From Silurus meridionalis (Eukaryota > Chordata > Actinopteri > Siluriformes > Siluridae): DNA of 64,000 nucleotides. Positions 52,164-64,000 of this stretch are shown in pieces. The stretch spans positions 1,620,197 to 1,684,196 of the forward strand of contig NC_060907.1 of assembly GCF_014805685.1 (NCBI RefSeq). The letters are read 5' to 3'. The notes below the pieces were generated by a model. That model searched no databases. It worked only from the letters and a program-made list of their open reading frames with translations, and was not told the origin of the DNA. A program made the translations under genes and the position numbers. The number at the start of each line of letters is the position of its first letter. Position 1 is the first letter of the stretch.

Positions 52164-54659
52164 ATGAAGATCCTCTTCATCTTCACCCTCTGCCTGAATA
52201 TAGGTGAGTGCAAAAATGTTTATGTTCAAGTGACCTACTTATTAGGTTAAGGTACAACTTTACTGGCAAACTTAATACAAATACGGTGACAATGAATTGC
52301 AATTAGCAAGTATCCACAAGTGCAAATAGCAAATACACGAAATGAAATGGTACGAGTATGGTGAAAGGATACGCTTGTTGCATGACATGATTTATGATTT
52401 ATATTGTCAGTCTGAGTGTTATTTAAAATATCTGTATTTGGTAACCTCAAACCATTAAGCTTCCACCTCCATGTTTGACTGTGTGTGTGTGAGTCAGAAC
52501 GTTTTGCTAACATCTTCATTTCTGTTTTTCTGGTCTTAAAAAGTTTTTCTTTTAAAGCTAAAAATGCCACATTCGAACTTATGTCCACCAAACCTTCTAC
52601 CCGTCATTGACTGTTCGAATCTTGTGTGTTTTTGCTTTTTCATGAGTTTATTGCATAGAAACAAAAGAAACATAAACAGGTCTCAAAAACCACAAAAGAC
52701 TCAGTGTTTCCACACTTTTAATAGTCACTGTGTATCATTTGTACTTTTCTCTTACACTTCCTGGATATGGAGCTTCATTTGATCTTACTCCTTTGTTCTG
52801 CATAATAATTCATTCTCCAGCTGGATCTGATGATGTAACTACAGTAACTGGATACAGAGGAAGATCAGTTCAGATTAAATGTCACTATGATTCTGGATAT
52901 GAAGATTACAATAAGTATCTCTGCAGAGGTGAATGTCCCCATTGGCCTGGTACCAAAGACATTCCTGTTCAGTCTGGACCTCCTGTTAAAGACACCAGAT
53001 TCTCTCTGTATGACGACACAACAACCAAAATCTTCACCGTCACCATCACTGATCTGAGAGCAGAGGATGCAAACACTTACTGGTGTGTGATCGAGCGGGC
53101 AGGGCTTAATATTTACACTAAACTTCAACTGCTGGTTAAAATGGGTGAGTGTTACACAGAGGACACTACTGGTCTCTACTTAATCATCATTTAAAGGATC
53201 ATTTTATTAGTAAAAATATGGGTGTGGTTAAATATATAAATTAGCTGTGCCATGAAGGCTTTTGGTATTTATTAATGAAAAAATAAAGCTCATAAACCTA
53301 GAAACTGTGAACTGCAAACTGTGTCTGGAAAAGGAACCTGTATTTCAGCTTGTTTTCTGTTCTCTCAGATGATCCTCCCAGCAGTACTGTCTCACAGTCC
53401 ACACACAACACATACTCTGCTACAACACATATCACAAGTCCATCAGTGCATCCTGAGACTCCTCCAGCTACAGGTAAGAACTTTTTTATCTAAGCTTTTT
53501 CTTTATTGTATTTCTTATTATATTCATGTCTTTTTCTTCAGATAATCTGTTAAACACAGTTCAAGACCAAACTACTCCCTCATTGAATGGTATTTAGACC
53601 TGCAGCTACACTGTAAATTAGTCTAAGATAATATTGACCAGGGCCAACACACTTGCACTTATTCTTTTAATTCAAAATACTTTGTTTATAATATTTCATG
53701 ACATTGCATGAGCATGTACATCACATCACTGTTCAGATCAGCAATTCAGTTTTATTGGTAATAATTACACGATTATTTAAATATCAAAATCTTGTGTCCA
53801 TGATTTTGTTTTTTAATCCTACTCTAATCCCAAGTCTGCAGTTTGCAAATTCAGAAATACACATATCGCCCTAAACACAGGCTACAGGCTACATTCATTA
53901 TTAATAGAGACCAATGGAAACCTGCAGTGCACTATAACATTTAAATGTCTGTGTTGTCACATGTTAATTTAATTGTAGTTTGAACATTTTTGTCCTGTAC
54001 AGATGTTCCAGGTTCAGCTACCTACATCCTCATCAGTACAGGTGTAGTGCTGTTTAGTGCTGGTGTGATAATCTTCTGCAGAAGAAAATGTCAAGGTAAC
54101 AAAAAAGGTTTGTAACGTCATGATGACCTGCTTTACAGTCATTGTACCCAAAATTAAAGACACCAGTAACTCACCTTTGGATCTTTTACTAATTATACAC
54201 ACACTTAGTCATGGGGGTATTATTATTATAGCCCCATCAGTTGCCCCTGGTCATACATTAAACACATCACTGGCTTAATACAAGAGACTTCAATGTATAT
54301 TAACATTATATTATGTCAATTTTTACTTGCTTTTCTTATCTCTTTTCAGGCTCTGACGCTGCAGCACAATTCAATGAGGTACACACCAATGGTTTGCTTC
54401 TGGTATTACTTTTAGAAACAATTTAATTTAATAATTAATTACAACATTTTGTGATTGTTGTTTTCCATTTCAGACAAGTCGTGTTTATGAGAATTTACTT
54501 CTACGCCAAGCGGGGAAAAAAGCTCATGTACCTAAAACTGCCTGCAAGAGTCCCGATCCAGCAATTGACCAATCAGAATCAATCTACCAGAATTCTTCCT
54601 TTATTAATAAGCAATCAGACTCAATCTACCAGAATCCTTTCTTTATTAATAAGCAATAA
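52164..54659 (+). CDS. R6: CD300/CMRF35-like receptor, paralog of R2
   Basis: Exons: 52164-52203 (leader, MKILFIFTLCLNI), 52821-53144 (IgV), 53369-53473 (stalk), 53542-53589 (second stalk, weak GTATTT donor), 54003-54095 (TM), 54350-54378 (linker), 54474-54659 (tail). The total of 825 bases gives 274 residues. The V domain has VQIKC, KYLCRGEC and TYWCVI, but YDDTT replaces the NTT sequon. The TM (YILISTGVVLFSAGVIIFC) has no charge. The tail has VYENLL, which is both YxN and YxxL, and two repeats of the unit KQ-SDSIYQN-P/S-F-F. None is a strict ITIM. AATAAA signals are at 54883-54888 and 54904-54909. Confidence 0.82.
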
Positions 54660-55015
54660 GATTCAGGATATCACTTTTCATCATTCAGATTCAATGATCT
54701 CATTTCAATGCTAACTGTCACATTGTTTGTTTCTTTAGAGGTATCTGAAAAGACATTCCAGATATTGGACTGTGGATTACTCAATTGCAGTTCACTTGTT
54801 TTATTTCTGTTTTTAAAGAACATTTTATCTCCTGATAAATTTACCAACAACTGATGCCAAGACTGAATATGTTTGAAAGTTTAATAAATATACTGTTAAA
54901 TGAAATAAAATATTTTATGCCTTTTTCTTCTAGCTTGTTAAAATAATTAGCTGTGTAGAAAAGATATTTACAAACATGAAAAATCCACCTCCCTTAAGTT
55001 TCTTTTTATATATAT

Positions 55016-56756
55016 ATATGCCCCTTATAAAAGGAATGTAAATGGGGAACAGGTGTAGGTGATTATTAGGAGGGAGCGAGAGTGTTGAGTGCAGGAGGGA
55101 GGCCTGGCTGGTGGTTTTCTGACATTACCCACTCCTCCAGGGGTGGCTCCTGACGCCCTAACCCATCGCCGGGGACCTCCGCAACTCCGGCGTGCGGGAC
55201 AGTTAGGGTGATTGGTGTGAAACTCCTCCATGAGTGCTTGGTCCAAGACATCTTGTCTGGCAACCCAAGAGCATTCCTCTGGTCCATACCACTCCCATTC
55301 GACAAGGTATTCTGGGGTGGAGCTCCGACTTCGCGAGTTTACAACCTCTCGGACGGAGTACACAGACAGTTGGTCCTGCATCTCCGGGAGAGGTGGATCA
55401 ACGGTGGCTCCAGGGTTCTCTGTGGTAGGGGGAGAGAAGGGTTTTATTAGCGACACATGGAAGGTAGGATGGATGCGGTACTGGGAAGGGAGGTCGGGTC
55501 TAACCCTAGATTTTGAATAGCCCGATTTAACGCAGGCTGAGCTTCCTACAGGGCAGTCGGAGGCGCAGATCTCGGGTAGATAACCACACCAGTTCTTCTG
55601 GTTGGTAAGGACGTGCCTCCGATTTTAAAGGATTTGCGAACCTCCTTGTGGTTCTGAGGACTTTTTGGATATTTGGGTATGTGCCTACTATCATACACAC
55701 ATGCTTTCCCGGAGCCAGTGATCTACTGAAGGGACTTATGATGGTTTATCGGTCCAGGGAAATAGTGGGGGTTGGAAGCCTAGCACGCACTGGAATGGGG
55801 TCAGGCCGGTGGCTTCTTGACACAGGGAGTTATGTCCGTACTTAGCCCACGGGAGGAACTGGTTCCAACTCGTTTGATCTTGGTGGCAGTAGGATCAGGG
55901 TTGCGTCTCAGCTCTTTCCGCTCTGTCTGGCCGTTAGTCAGTGGGTAATAGCCAGATGAGAGGTTAACAGTAACATCAAAGAGCTTGAAGAACGCTTTCC
56001 ACATGTGGGATGTGAGCAGGGATTGATGGCAAGTCCTGGGAACAAAGGTTTTCCTCAGGGCATTGGCTGAATCTCCAAGAGTCGCCATACAGATCGCCTC
56101 CACTAAAACCCACACAATAGGGCTGAGCATTAGACTCTGTGGAATAATAAGTTCGTGGTAGTCGGGGCCATAAATTTGGGACAGGGCATCTGCTTTCCCA
56201 TTCTTGGAGCCTGGACGATATGTAATCGTGTAATGCAAGTCGGGCAAGCCCTCACAGCGAGGCAATGCTCTCTCTCTTATTGTTAGCCGTTGGGACCCGA
56301 TTTGCATGGGTTCCGGTTCCGGGATGAAAGATATGGTGGGGTAAGGTGCTGGTTCAGCCTCCTGGGATCGACAGGCATCCCGGAGAACGACAGCGAGGTC
56401 CTTGATGGCATTCGAGATGTGAGCCAGTTGAGGAACCATAGAGGTAAGTTTTCAGTTTACGGTCCGATCTTCTGTCATGGATAGAAACCCGGAGTAATAT
56501 AAAATGTTCTTTATTAGCCAAGATACACTTAACTGAGTGCCTCCAGTGAAGTGAAGCCAGGAACATTGAAACACACAGAGTAGAAGGTAGTCCGTAAAGA
56601 TCTATGGAGTAACCTGTAAATTGGACGGTGAGTGAGGGAAAAGCGGGACTTATAAAGGGGAATGTAAATGGGAAACAGGTGCAGGTGATAGGAGGGAGAG
56701 GCTGAGCGAGAGTGTTGAGTGCAGGAGGGAGGCATGTCTGGTGGTTCTCTGACAAC
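55016..56756 (-). mobile_element. Internally deleted Ty3/gypsy chromodomain retrotransposon
   Basis: On the minus strand, right to left: an LTR at about 56,474-56,756 with TGTCA/TGACA ends, a gag scrap (EPEPMQIGSQ), an RNase H-to-integrase join (TYRPGSKNGKADALSQIYG), an integrase fragment (LSSGYYPLTNGQTER), a chromodomain (EYLVEWEWYGPEECSWV, DVLDQALMEEFHTNHP), then a partial second LTR at about 55,016-55,130 sharing GAGAGTGTTGAGTGCAGGAG with the first. Protease, reverse transcriptase and most of gag are missing, so it cannot move by itself. Confidence 0.85.
56474..56756 (-). repeat. 5' LTR of the gypsy element
   Basis: It is bounded by TGTCATGGATAG at the left and GGTTCTCTGACA at the right of the plus strand. 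The right half matches 55,050-55,130. Confidence 0.7.
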
Positions 56757-57380
56757 TGTGCATGCAGACCTTCACAAACTGAGGGAAAATGAAACACACA
56801 AGTGAGATTACAGTTCACCACTTGTGGGCTGTCAGCAAGGACTTATCTGCTCATCTAAACACTGCTAGAATGTTTTAATTAAAAAAAAAAAAAAATCATG
56901 AATATGTATACAATTTTTCTTAGTCAGGCACTAGTCAGAGTTTGCAAACTTCATCTTTAGCAAACTGCACATTTATGAGGTGGTATCAAAAACGTAATGG
57001 TGTAACTGGTACAATTGTGACCATGTGTGTTACCACATCTGCGGTTTCATGTATATCAAGTTAAAACAAAGAGCAAACATGAAAGGGCAAATCTGCGACA
57101 GAAACATTTGACATGACATACGTTTGACTTACCGCAAGGCTGCAACTAATTGTTCGAGGTGTTTCAAGAAAGGAAGAACATCACTAGCAGACGACGAGAG
57201 AACAGGAAGACTTTTAAGAAGCTCAACCTTGAAACCATTGTTATAGTTTCCTCTGTTATACTGTGTTTCTCTATAATATTGATGTTTTCTATAACTGTGA
57301 TGTCATAATGATGGTATTAAGATGAGGACTGATTCATGTAGGACACCACTGAAAGCATAGGGGTGAAAGTACGGCCCACC
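56757..57380. other. R6-R7 intergenic interval
   Basis: It contains one more copy of the AAGTGAGATTACAG / CTGCT-CTAAACACTGC repeat (about 56,795-56,870) and AT-rich DNA. No exon was found. Confidence 0.5.
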
Positions 57381-57384
57381 GAGG

Positions 57385-57394
57385 CACTTCCTGA
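57385..57394 (-). promoter_or_regulatory. Inverted PU.1/ETS box upstream of R7
   Basis: CACTTCCTGA (minus TCAGGAAGTG) lies about 111-120 bases before the R7 ATG, positioned as in R3 and R4. Confidence 0.45.
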
Positions 57395-57504
57395 GGGGCT
57401 TTGCAGACAAGACGTCACTGTTTCTTTCACTACACAAATAGACACTGCACAGTCACCCAGGCAGAGACAGTGAGAGGTGGAAGATAACTAACACAGCACT
57501 TAGA

Positions 57505-60500
57505 ATGAAGATCCTCCTTGTTTTCAGCTTCTGCTGGATTATAGGTGAGTAAAAAAAACACTCCAACATATTCATCATCAACATTAACTCTATGCACTGA
57601 TAGACGTCTATACTGTAGCTATACAGAACTTTTATCATGAGGTTCCAGGGTTCAGTATTGATATTGCAAAGGATGTTGAGACTTTCTAGTTATTTATAAA
57701 ACACACAGAGGAAAATACATCATTACTGAGGAAGTGCACATGTGTCCTACACATGAAAACATTTACGTGTCTCTACTTCATTTCATTGTAACATGAACTG
57801 AAAATAAGATTTTGTATCTGCGTAGTAGTTGAGACTCTGTCTGTAACTATACATTGTATCTTTAAAGGTCAGGGCGTTTTTCATCTGTTCTGTTATTGTG
57901 GTTAAATATAAAATATGAGATCATTATATTCTATGGGGTAAAAAGAGCAGATAACCATATTTTCTTACACGTATGATTGTTTGTTATTTAAAATCTATAT
58001 TTCTTAATCTGTGTATAGCTTTTGTAGCTCCTCCACACTCGCCACAGTGCATGCACTTAAATGTCTTTGGATTCATTTGGTCTTATATGTTGCATCATCA
58101 TCATCCTGGATTCATTCCACTGTATTTCATTCTCCAGCTGGATCTGATGCTGTAACTACAGTAACTGGATACAGAGGAAGATCAGTTCAGATTGAATGCC
58201 GCTATGAACCTGGATATGAAGAATACAAGAAATATCTCTGCAGAGGTGAATGTAGCTGGAAGCATGTTCTTATTTATTCTGGATCTTCTGCTGAAGACAC
58301 CAGATTCTCTCTGTATGACAACACAACAGCCAAAATCTTCACCATCACCATCACTGATCTGAGAGCAGAGGATGAAGACACTTACTGGTGTGGGATTGAG
58401 CGCACATTTCCAATACCGGGAATTTACACAGAGCTTCGACTGCTGGTTAAACTGGGTGAGAGATGAACACAGGAGTCTTTAAGAATCTCACACAATAATT
58501 CACTGATTATAAACACTGTATTTGAGACAGATTTCTAAAGCAACATGTACAATGTAGAATGAGCCTCATTTATCAAGGGGGAATTTTCAAAACACATTTC
58601 CTGGTTGAATGTAAATTAATAGAGCCATGAAGGTATTTGGTGATTTTTGAATGATCAATACAATTTATAAATTAGTATCATAAACCTAAAATCTGTTAGT
58701 GGTGTGTAAAGCTGAGCCTGAATTGTAGCTTTATCCTCTTTCTGTTCTCTCAGATAATCCTGCCAGCAGTACTGTCTCACAGTCCACACACACCACATAC
58801 TCTGCTACAACACCTATCACAAGTCCATCAGTGCATCCTGAGACTCCTCCAGCTACAAGTAAGAACTTTTATCCTGAACTGTTTTTATTCTTCACTATAT
58901 TTCTGTTATGATATTTATCATGTCTCACTGTTTTCAGCTACTCCATTAATCACAGCTCAACACCGTACCACTGCTCCCTCTTCTGATGGTATGTACCCCT
59001 GCATCCACACTGTGAACAAAAACACCAACACTCACCATTTGATCATATCAGCCTCTGATTATTAGAATTGCTTTCTGTTTATAATAATTAATGAAATTGC
59101 ATTAGCAGTTCTACTCAGCAATTTATGTGTTATCAGTAATATATACATTTTTCTGATGTATTCTTTGGATGTATAAAAGAAGAAGAAAAAAGCCGTGTCC
59201 ATGTTGTTTTTTTAACCCTTTTAGTTCTGACATGAAGTCTACAGTTTACAAAGTGTGCACTTCTCTAACCACAGGGTCTGAAACATTTTCACACCTAATT
59301 TCACACATTATTATAAATGGGACTGAAACCCTGAAGTGTACTTGGACATCATTTAAATGTCTGCCAAATTATTTAAATTTTAAATTTATTGCGTGTATTC
59401 ATTTTTCCAATTATATTTACATAAATAACACATGGTACAAACCTAAGAATCCCAGAAAGAACTTTTCTTCAATTGGTCCAGTCTTTAACACTGTGGTTTT
59501 GACAGGGCCAAACCCTCTCAGTTCTGACATGAAGGCTACACTTTAGTTTAAAACAAGTGCACATTTTGCAAAGAACTCAACACTTCACCAACCACTGGGT
59601 CTGAGCTGCTTTCACACATCATTTCACACATTATTCATAATGGCTACTGAAACCCTTCAGTGTACTTTAACATCATTTAAATGTCTGTCCTGTCACGAGA
59701 CATTTTTATATAGTTCAAACATTTTGTCCTATACAGATACAGTTACCTACATCCTGATCAGTACAGGTGCAGTGGTGTTCATTGTTGGTGTGATCATAGC
59801 AATCTACTGCAAAAGAAGATGTCAAGGTAAAAAAAACACTTGATTTTTTTTAACCTCATGATTGTACACACAATTAAATCAGTAAATGATTTCTGGATCT
59901 TTTGTAAATTATAACACACAGTTGCACCATAGTAACACACAAACACTGTTCTACCTCTTCATCTTCTTCTAAAATGCTGTTGAACAATTTTATTAAAAAG
60001 CTCCCCTGCATCTCTCCTAAACATCTCGGTGCTTCCACCGGTATGTCATCTGGTCCATCTGGTCCACTCTTCATCCTCTTAATCGCTGCTCTCACTTCCT
60101 CCTTACTAATTCTATCCACTTCCTGCTCCACATCTCCACACCATTCAACCTTCTCTCTCTCATTTTCCTCATTCATCAGCTGCTCAAAATACTCCCTCCA
60201 CCTTCTCAACACACTCTCCTCACTAGTCAACACATTTCCATCTTCATCCTTTTTGCTATAACTTGCAGCACATCCTTTCCGAAACAAATCTTTTCTCCTT
60301 CCTTAGTGTCCAACTTCCCTACAGCTCCTCATATGCCTTTTCTTTGTTTTATCCCCATCCCACTTTACTTGCTTCCGCATTGCATACTTTTCTCATCACT
60401 CTGTCGATCCCAATTCTGTTTCTCTAACCTCTTTCTCCTTATGCTCTCCTGCACTTCCTCATTCCACCACAACGTCTCTTTGTCTTCCTTTCTATTTCCA

Positions 60501-62171
60501 GATGTCACACCAAGCACCCTTCTAGCTGTCTCCTTATCACTCCTGCAGTAGTTCTCCAATCATCCAACACCTCTTCACCAACACCGAGCCCCTGTCTGTC
60601 CTCTTCCTTGAAACTCACACTACCGCCTTCCTCCGTCAGTTTTCCTCATCTTATTCTTCTTTCAGTCCTCACTCTCCTCCTCTTCTTCTTCACCTCCAAA
60701 ACCATCCTACAGACCACCATCCGATGCTGTCTAGCTACACTGTCCCCCGCCAACACCTTACAGTCTCCAATCTCCTTCAGGTTGCATTTCCTGTATAGAA
60801 CATAGTCCACCTGTGTGAACCTTCCTCCACTCTTATACGTCACCCTATGATCCTCCTTCTTCTTAAAATATGTGTTCACCACTGCCATTTCCATCCTTTT
60901 GGCAAAATCTACCACCATCTGCCCTTCCACATTCCTCTCCTTAAAGCCATACCTACCATCACCTCCTTATCACTTCTGTTCCTTCACCTACATGCCGATT
61001 AAAGTCTGCCCCAATCACCAATTTTTCATTCCTAGGTTCACCTTCTACCACTTCATCTAACTCACTCTAGAATTTTTCCTTCTCCTCCATCTCACAACCC
61101 ACTTGTGGAGCATAAGCACTGATGACATTTATCATCACCCTTTCAACTTCCAGCTTAACGTTCCTTATTCTATCAGAAATTCTCTTCACCTCCACTACAC
61201 TCTTACTGTACTCTTCCTTCAGAATCACCCCTACACCATTTCTCTTTCCATCCACACCACGATAGAACAGTTTAAATTCACCTCCAATGTTCCTGGCCTT
61301 ACTCCCTTTCCACTTGGTGTCCTGAACACACAACATCTCTACCTTTCTCCTCTCCATCATATCAGCTCTCTCTCCCTTTACCAGTCATAGTACCAACATT
61401 TAAAGTACCAACCCGAACCTGAACTCTCCTCCACTTTTCCTTTCCCTGCTGTTTCTTTAAATGTCTTCCTCCTGCCCTTCAGCCAACCTTAACCCAGATT
61501 CCACCTCTACCCTGTTGTCTAACGATACTTGTAGTGGTCGTTGGTAACCCGTGCCTCGACCAATCTGGTATGGATGTCTGATTCCTGATCCGCATATTTG
61601 ATTTGGCACATGTTTTACGCTGGATGCCCTTCCTATCGCAACCCTTCACATTTATCTGGGCTTGGGACCGGCACTAAGAGTGACCTGGTTTGTGCAACCG
61701 TAATGGCTGGGTTACCCATCCTTCTACCTACCTACCATTATTTCTTCCTAAAATGAAGGATTGCTGGCATATTTTTAACACTTCATTTTTTTTTTTACAA
61801 ATCTGCCATAATCAATGTTTCATTCGAACTATAATTAACAAACAAACTTTGTTTCCCTTCTCATTTCCCTGTAGGCCCTGTAACATCTTCCAAAGAGGTA
61901 CAAACCAATGATTTGCTCCTAGTATTACTTTCCAAAACATTTTACTTACAATCATTTTGTTTGTTTTCTTTTTTAGACAAGTGATGTTTATGAAAATGAG
62001 CAAAATTTCAATTCTCTTCAAGCAAGAGTAAACATCAAATTACCTGAATCTGTATGCAAGACTCCAGACCCAACCACCAACCTTTTAGAATCAATCTATC
62101 AGAATTCAGTTATTACTGATAATCAATCAGATTCAGTCTACCAGAATCTATCAGTCACTTATAGCAAATAA
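57505..62171 (+). CDS. R7: CD300/CMRF35-like receptor with one ITIM
   Basis: Exons: 57505-57544 (leader, MKILLVFSFCWII), 58138-58455 (IgV), 58754-58858 (stalk), 58938-58988 (second stalk), 59737-59826 (TM), 61875-61897 (linker), 61977-62171 (tail). The total of 822 bases gives 273 residues with consistent phases. The V domain has VQIEC, KYLCRGEC, a YDNTT sequon and TYWCGI. The TM is uncharged and followed by YCKRRC. The tail has VYENE, SIYQNS and SVYQNL; the last is a strict ITIM that also fits YxN. Exons 1-4 and their introns are nearly identical to the broken R3, so R7 is the functional member of that pair. Intron 5 was expanded to about 2 kb by a LINE insertion. Confidence 0.83.
59950..61705 (-). 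mobile_element. RTE-type LINE fragment, 5' part, in R7 intron 5
   Basis: The minus strand reads from 61.7 kb leftward through an EEP endonuclease (VEMLCVQDTKWKGSKARN, GVGVILKEEYSKSV, MINVISAYAPQVG, VDFAKRMEMAVVNTYF, RFTQVDYVL) of the craniofacial-development-protein-2-like RTE class. It enters the ORF just before the RT (LRRWREYFEQLMNEENE, RAAIKRMKSGPDGPDDIPVE) and stops there. Several frameshifts break it. R4 has no insertion at the matching intron position. Confidence 0.85.
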
Positions 62172-63130
62172 GATGTAGATAAGATTAAACCCTGTCACAG
62201 TGTTTACTGGTTTCCCAGCAGGCATTGTTCTTGGCCTGTGGATTATTCATTTTCTGTATTGCTTATTACATTATTATGCACAGACCTGATTTAAAGCCTC
62301 CTATTGCAGAACTTACACTTGATTTATTTCACCTTCTATGTAAATTTAAGTAAAATGTAATATGAGTATAAATTAATTGTGTATTTATTTTTCCAATTTT
62401 ATTTTCATAAGAAATTCGACAAATTTGTGTATTTCCTTTTAACTGATCTACATAATGTCTAATTACTCAGCAAAGTAAATGAAATAACAAAGACAATTAC
62501 ACAGAATGATTGAATGTAAATTTTTTCATGTTTTGGTTGCAAAGTTAAATACAGTACATTTATGCTATAACAATTAATTTATACACTAAAAGGACAAAAG
62601 TATCAGGACCTTTTAGTTTTGACCGCATCTTTACGTTGTAGCATTAAATTTTGCGTTCACTTGAAGTAGAAAACCCAAACCTGTTCCAGCATGACAATGC
62701 CCCTGTGCACAAAGCCATCTCTAAAAAGATCTGCTTTACATGGTTTGGAACGCTGGCTGCACCCCAGGCCCCCTCACCTCACCTATACCAGTACCTGACT
62801 TTACTATCACCCTTATGGCTGATAAACACAAATGTCCACAAGTACACTTCAGAATCCAGAAGAGTGGAGGAAATTATAAGAGCAATTTTGGCATTAAATG
62901 TGGAATGTGATGTTTATAAAGCAGATACCAGACTTATTATCAGGTGTCTGCAAACTTTTGCCAACATAGTGTATATGTAACATCTGTCATAGATAGTCTA
63001 ACAGTGTGGTTATGGAATGGTTGTTAGCCACATCAATAATTGCTGCTGTATTAAGATCTGTTGTGTAGGACTTGATGTTGATATCCCTTGATGCATACTT
63101 GAGGCACCGATGAGACTCTGTGGGATGGTC
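62172..63130. other. R7 3' flank with Tc1-like fragment
   Basis: About 62,588-62,985 is a Tc1/mariner-like remnant, running from ACTAAAAGGACAAAAGTATC to TTTTGCCAACATAGTGTA. Within it LEVENPNLFQHDNAPVHKAI is a decayed DDE segment. No clear poly(A) signal was found within 100 bases of the R7 stop. Confidence 0.55.
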
Positions 63131-63357
63131 TATTCAGTGATGGCACCCTCTGCCACACTACTCCTCAGTCCTTCCTTCTCCTGAGGTTGCTCCTTCTCAA
63201 TTCCTGAGGCACCGCTCAGACTCTGTGGCAAGGTCCACTGAGTGATGGCACCGTTTGGGTTGTCAAGTGGGCTCCCTCCTTCCTGGTTGTTTCGATGATA
63301 GGCCCACGACACCTCCAGAGGGTTCAGCAGTGAATCCCAGTGTCCCAGGTTCACTCC

Positions 63358-64000
63358 CTAGGTGCCATCAACTAATTTAAAGACCCAGGGGGAGTCTTTT
63401 CTCTTCACCCACAGCCACTGGCTTCCCTTTTCCGCAGCTGCAGAGAGGTCTTTGACCGCCTGCTGGTGGGCCTTTCCTCGTACTCCCATCTCCCTGAGTA
63501 GCCTGGATGTTGTGGTGGCTACGAACCCTCTGCAACCTACTTCCACTGGGCGTACCTTTACATTCCAGCCTTGTTGTTGTGCATCGGCTGCAAGTTCAGC
63601 ATACCTCAGCCATTTCCGTTCATAGGCCTCCTCCACTGCACCCTCCCAGGGAACGGTGAGCTCGATGATGTAGACAAGTTTGAGCGAGGCTGACCACAGA
63701 ACAAGGTCTGGTCGCAGGTTGGTGGCTGCAATTTCAGCTGGGAAGCATAGTTTCTTATTCAAGTCTGCCAGCAGCTTCCAGTCCTGTGCTCTACCCAGCT
63801 GACCATAGTCTGATCTTATGGTGGTGAGGTTGGCTTGACCCTCACCCTCCCGAACAAATGGTGTTGGCTGCCACTGGGATGATGGGGGAGGAAGGGCATT
63901 CACATTTGTCCGTCGATTTTCCAACACTGCAGCAAGACACTTCAGCACCTGGTTGTGCCGCCAGGTGTAACGCCCTTGGGTGAGGCTGGTCTTGCATCCC
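63358..64000 (-). mobile_element. LINE C-terminus with restriction-like endonuclease domain, cut by window edge
   Basis: An open frame of 196 codons (63,948-63,358), probably continuing past 64,000, has LRPDLVLWS followed by VYIIELTVPWEGAVEEAYERK. This fits the PD-(D/E)xK-type endonuclease at the C-terminus of R2/R4/NeSL-group LINEs. Further on are RPVEVGCRGFVA and WLWVKRKD, common to this fish family. The frame is intact over the visible part, and what lies beyond the edge is unknown. Confidence 0.65.

Overview
The window is vertebrate nuclear DNA, almost certainly from a teleost. It has small exons with GT-AG introns, an NLR gene of the fish-specific FISNA-NACHT-LRR-SPRY type, fish-type SINE, hAT, Tc1-like, RTE and Ty3/gypsy repeats, and long TA, GATA, TATATC and CA tracts. 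The repeat content looks like an otophysan such as a catfish, but that is only an impression. There are no bacterial features.

Layout. 1-2.1 kb: repeats, perhaps the 5' flank of another NLR copy. 2.1-8.7 kb: a minus-strand NLR gene with eight recognisable exons. A one-base deletion at Walker B breaks the reading frame, so it is a pseudogene or a homopolymer error. 9-12.9 kb: microsatellites and a SINE-like repeat that carries two nested hAT elements. 13.1-62.2 kb: a plus-strand tandem cluster of CD300/CMRF35-like (pIgR-like) single-V-domain receptors. I call them R1 (13.15-17.67), R2 (19.57-22.56), R3 (24.67-26.96, broken), R4 (39.57-41.67), R5 (44.15-47.91), R6 (52.16-54.66) and R7 (57.51-62.17), with an orphan leader-exon relic at 49.6 kb. 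I assembled exons by hand from splice signals and phase. Six of the seven give uninterrupted frames: leader / IgV / Ser-Thr stalk / second stalk / TM / short linker / tyrosine-motif tail.

Between R3 and R4 (28.3-38.9 kb) lies a nested segmental-duplication zone. It holds five copies of a GC-rich LTR-like unit with a TATA box and poly(A) signal on the minus strand, four of them carrying a 9-bp minisatellite expanded to 10, 17, 9 and 17 copies. It also holds duplicated Tc1-like MITEs, hexanucleotide arrays, a perfect 67-bp palindrome with a near-perfect second copy, and a duplicated block of about 3 kb. Other inserts are RTE-type LINE fragments (after R4 and inside R7), a DIRS-like/LINE composite (50.2-51.0 kb), an internally deleted chromodomain gypsy element (55.0-56.8 kb) and an RLE-type LINE C-terminus at the right edge.

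How the genes may work together: the receptors look like leukocyte surface receptors with mixed signalling tails. R1, R5 and R7 carry ITIMs. R2, R4 and R6 carry mainly pYxN (Grb2-type) motifs. Most have PU.1/ETS-like boxes roughly 85-130 bp before the start codon, consistent with myeloid expression. The cluster appears to evolve by tandem duplication, exon-level exchange, splice-site shifts and decay.
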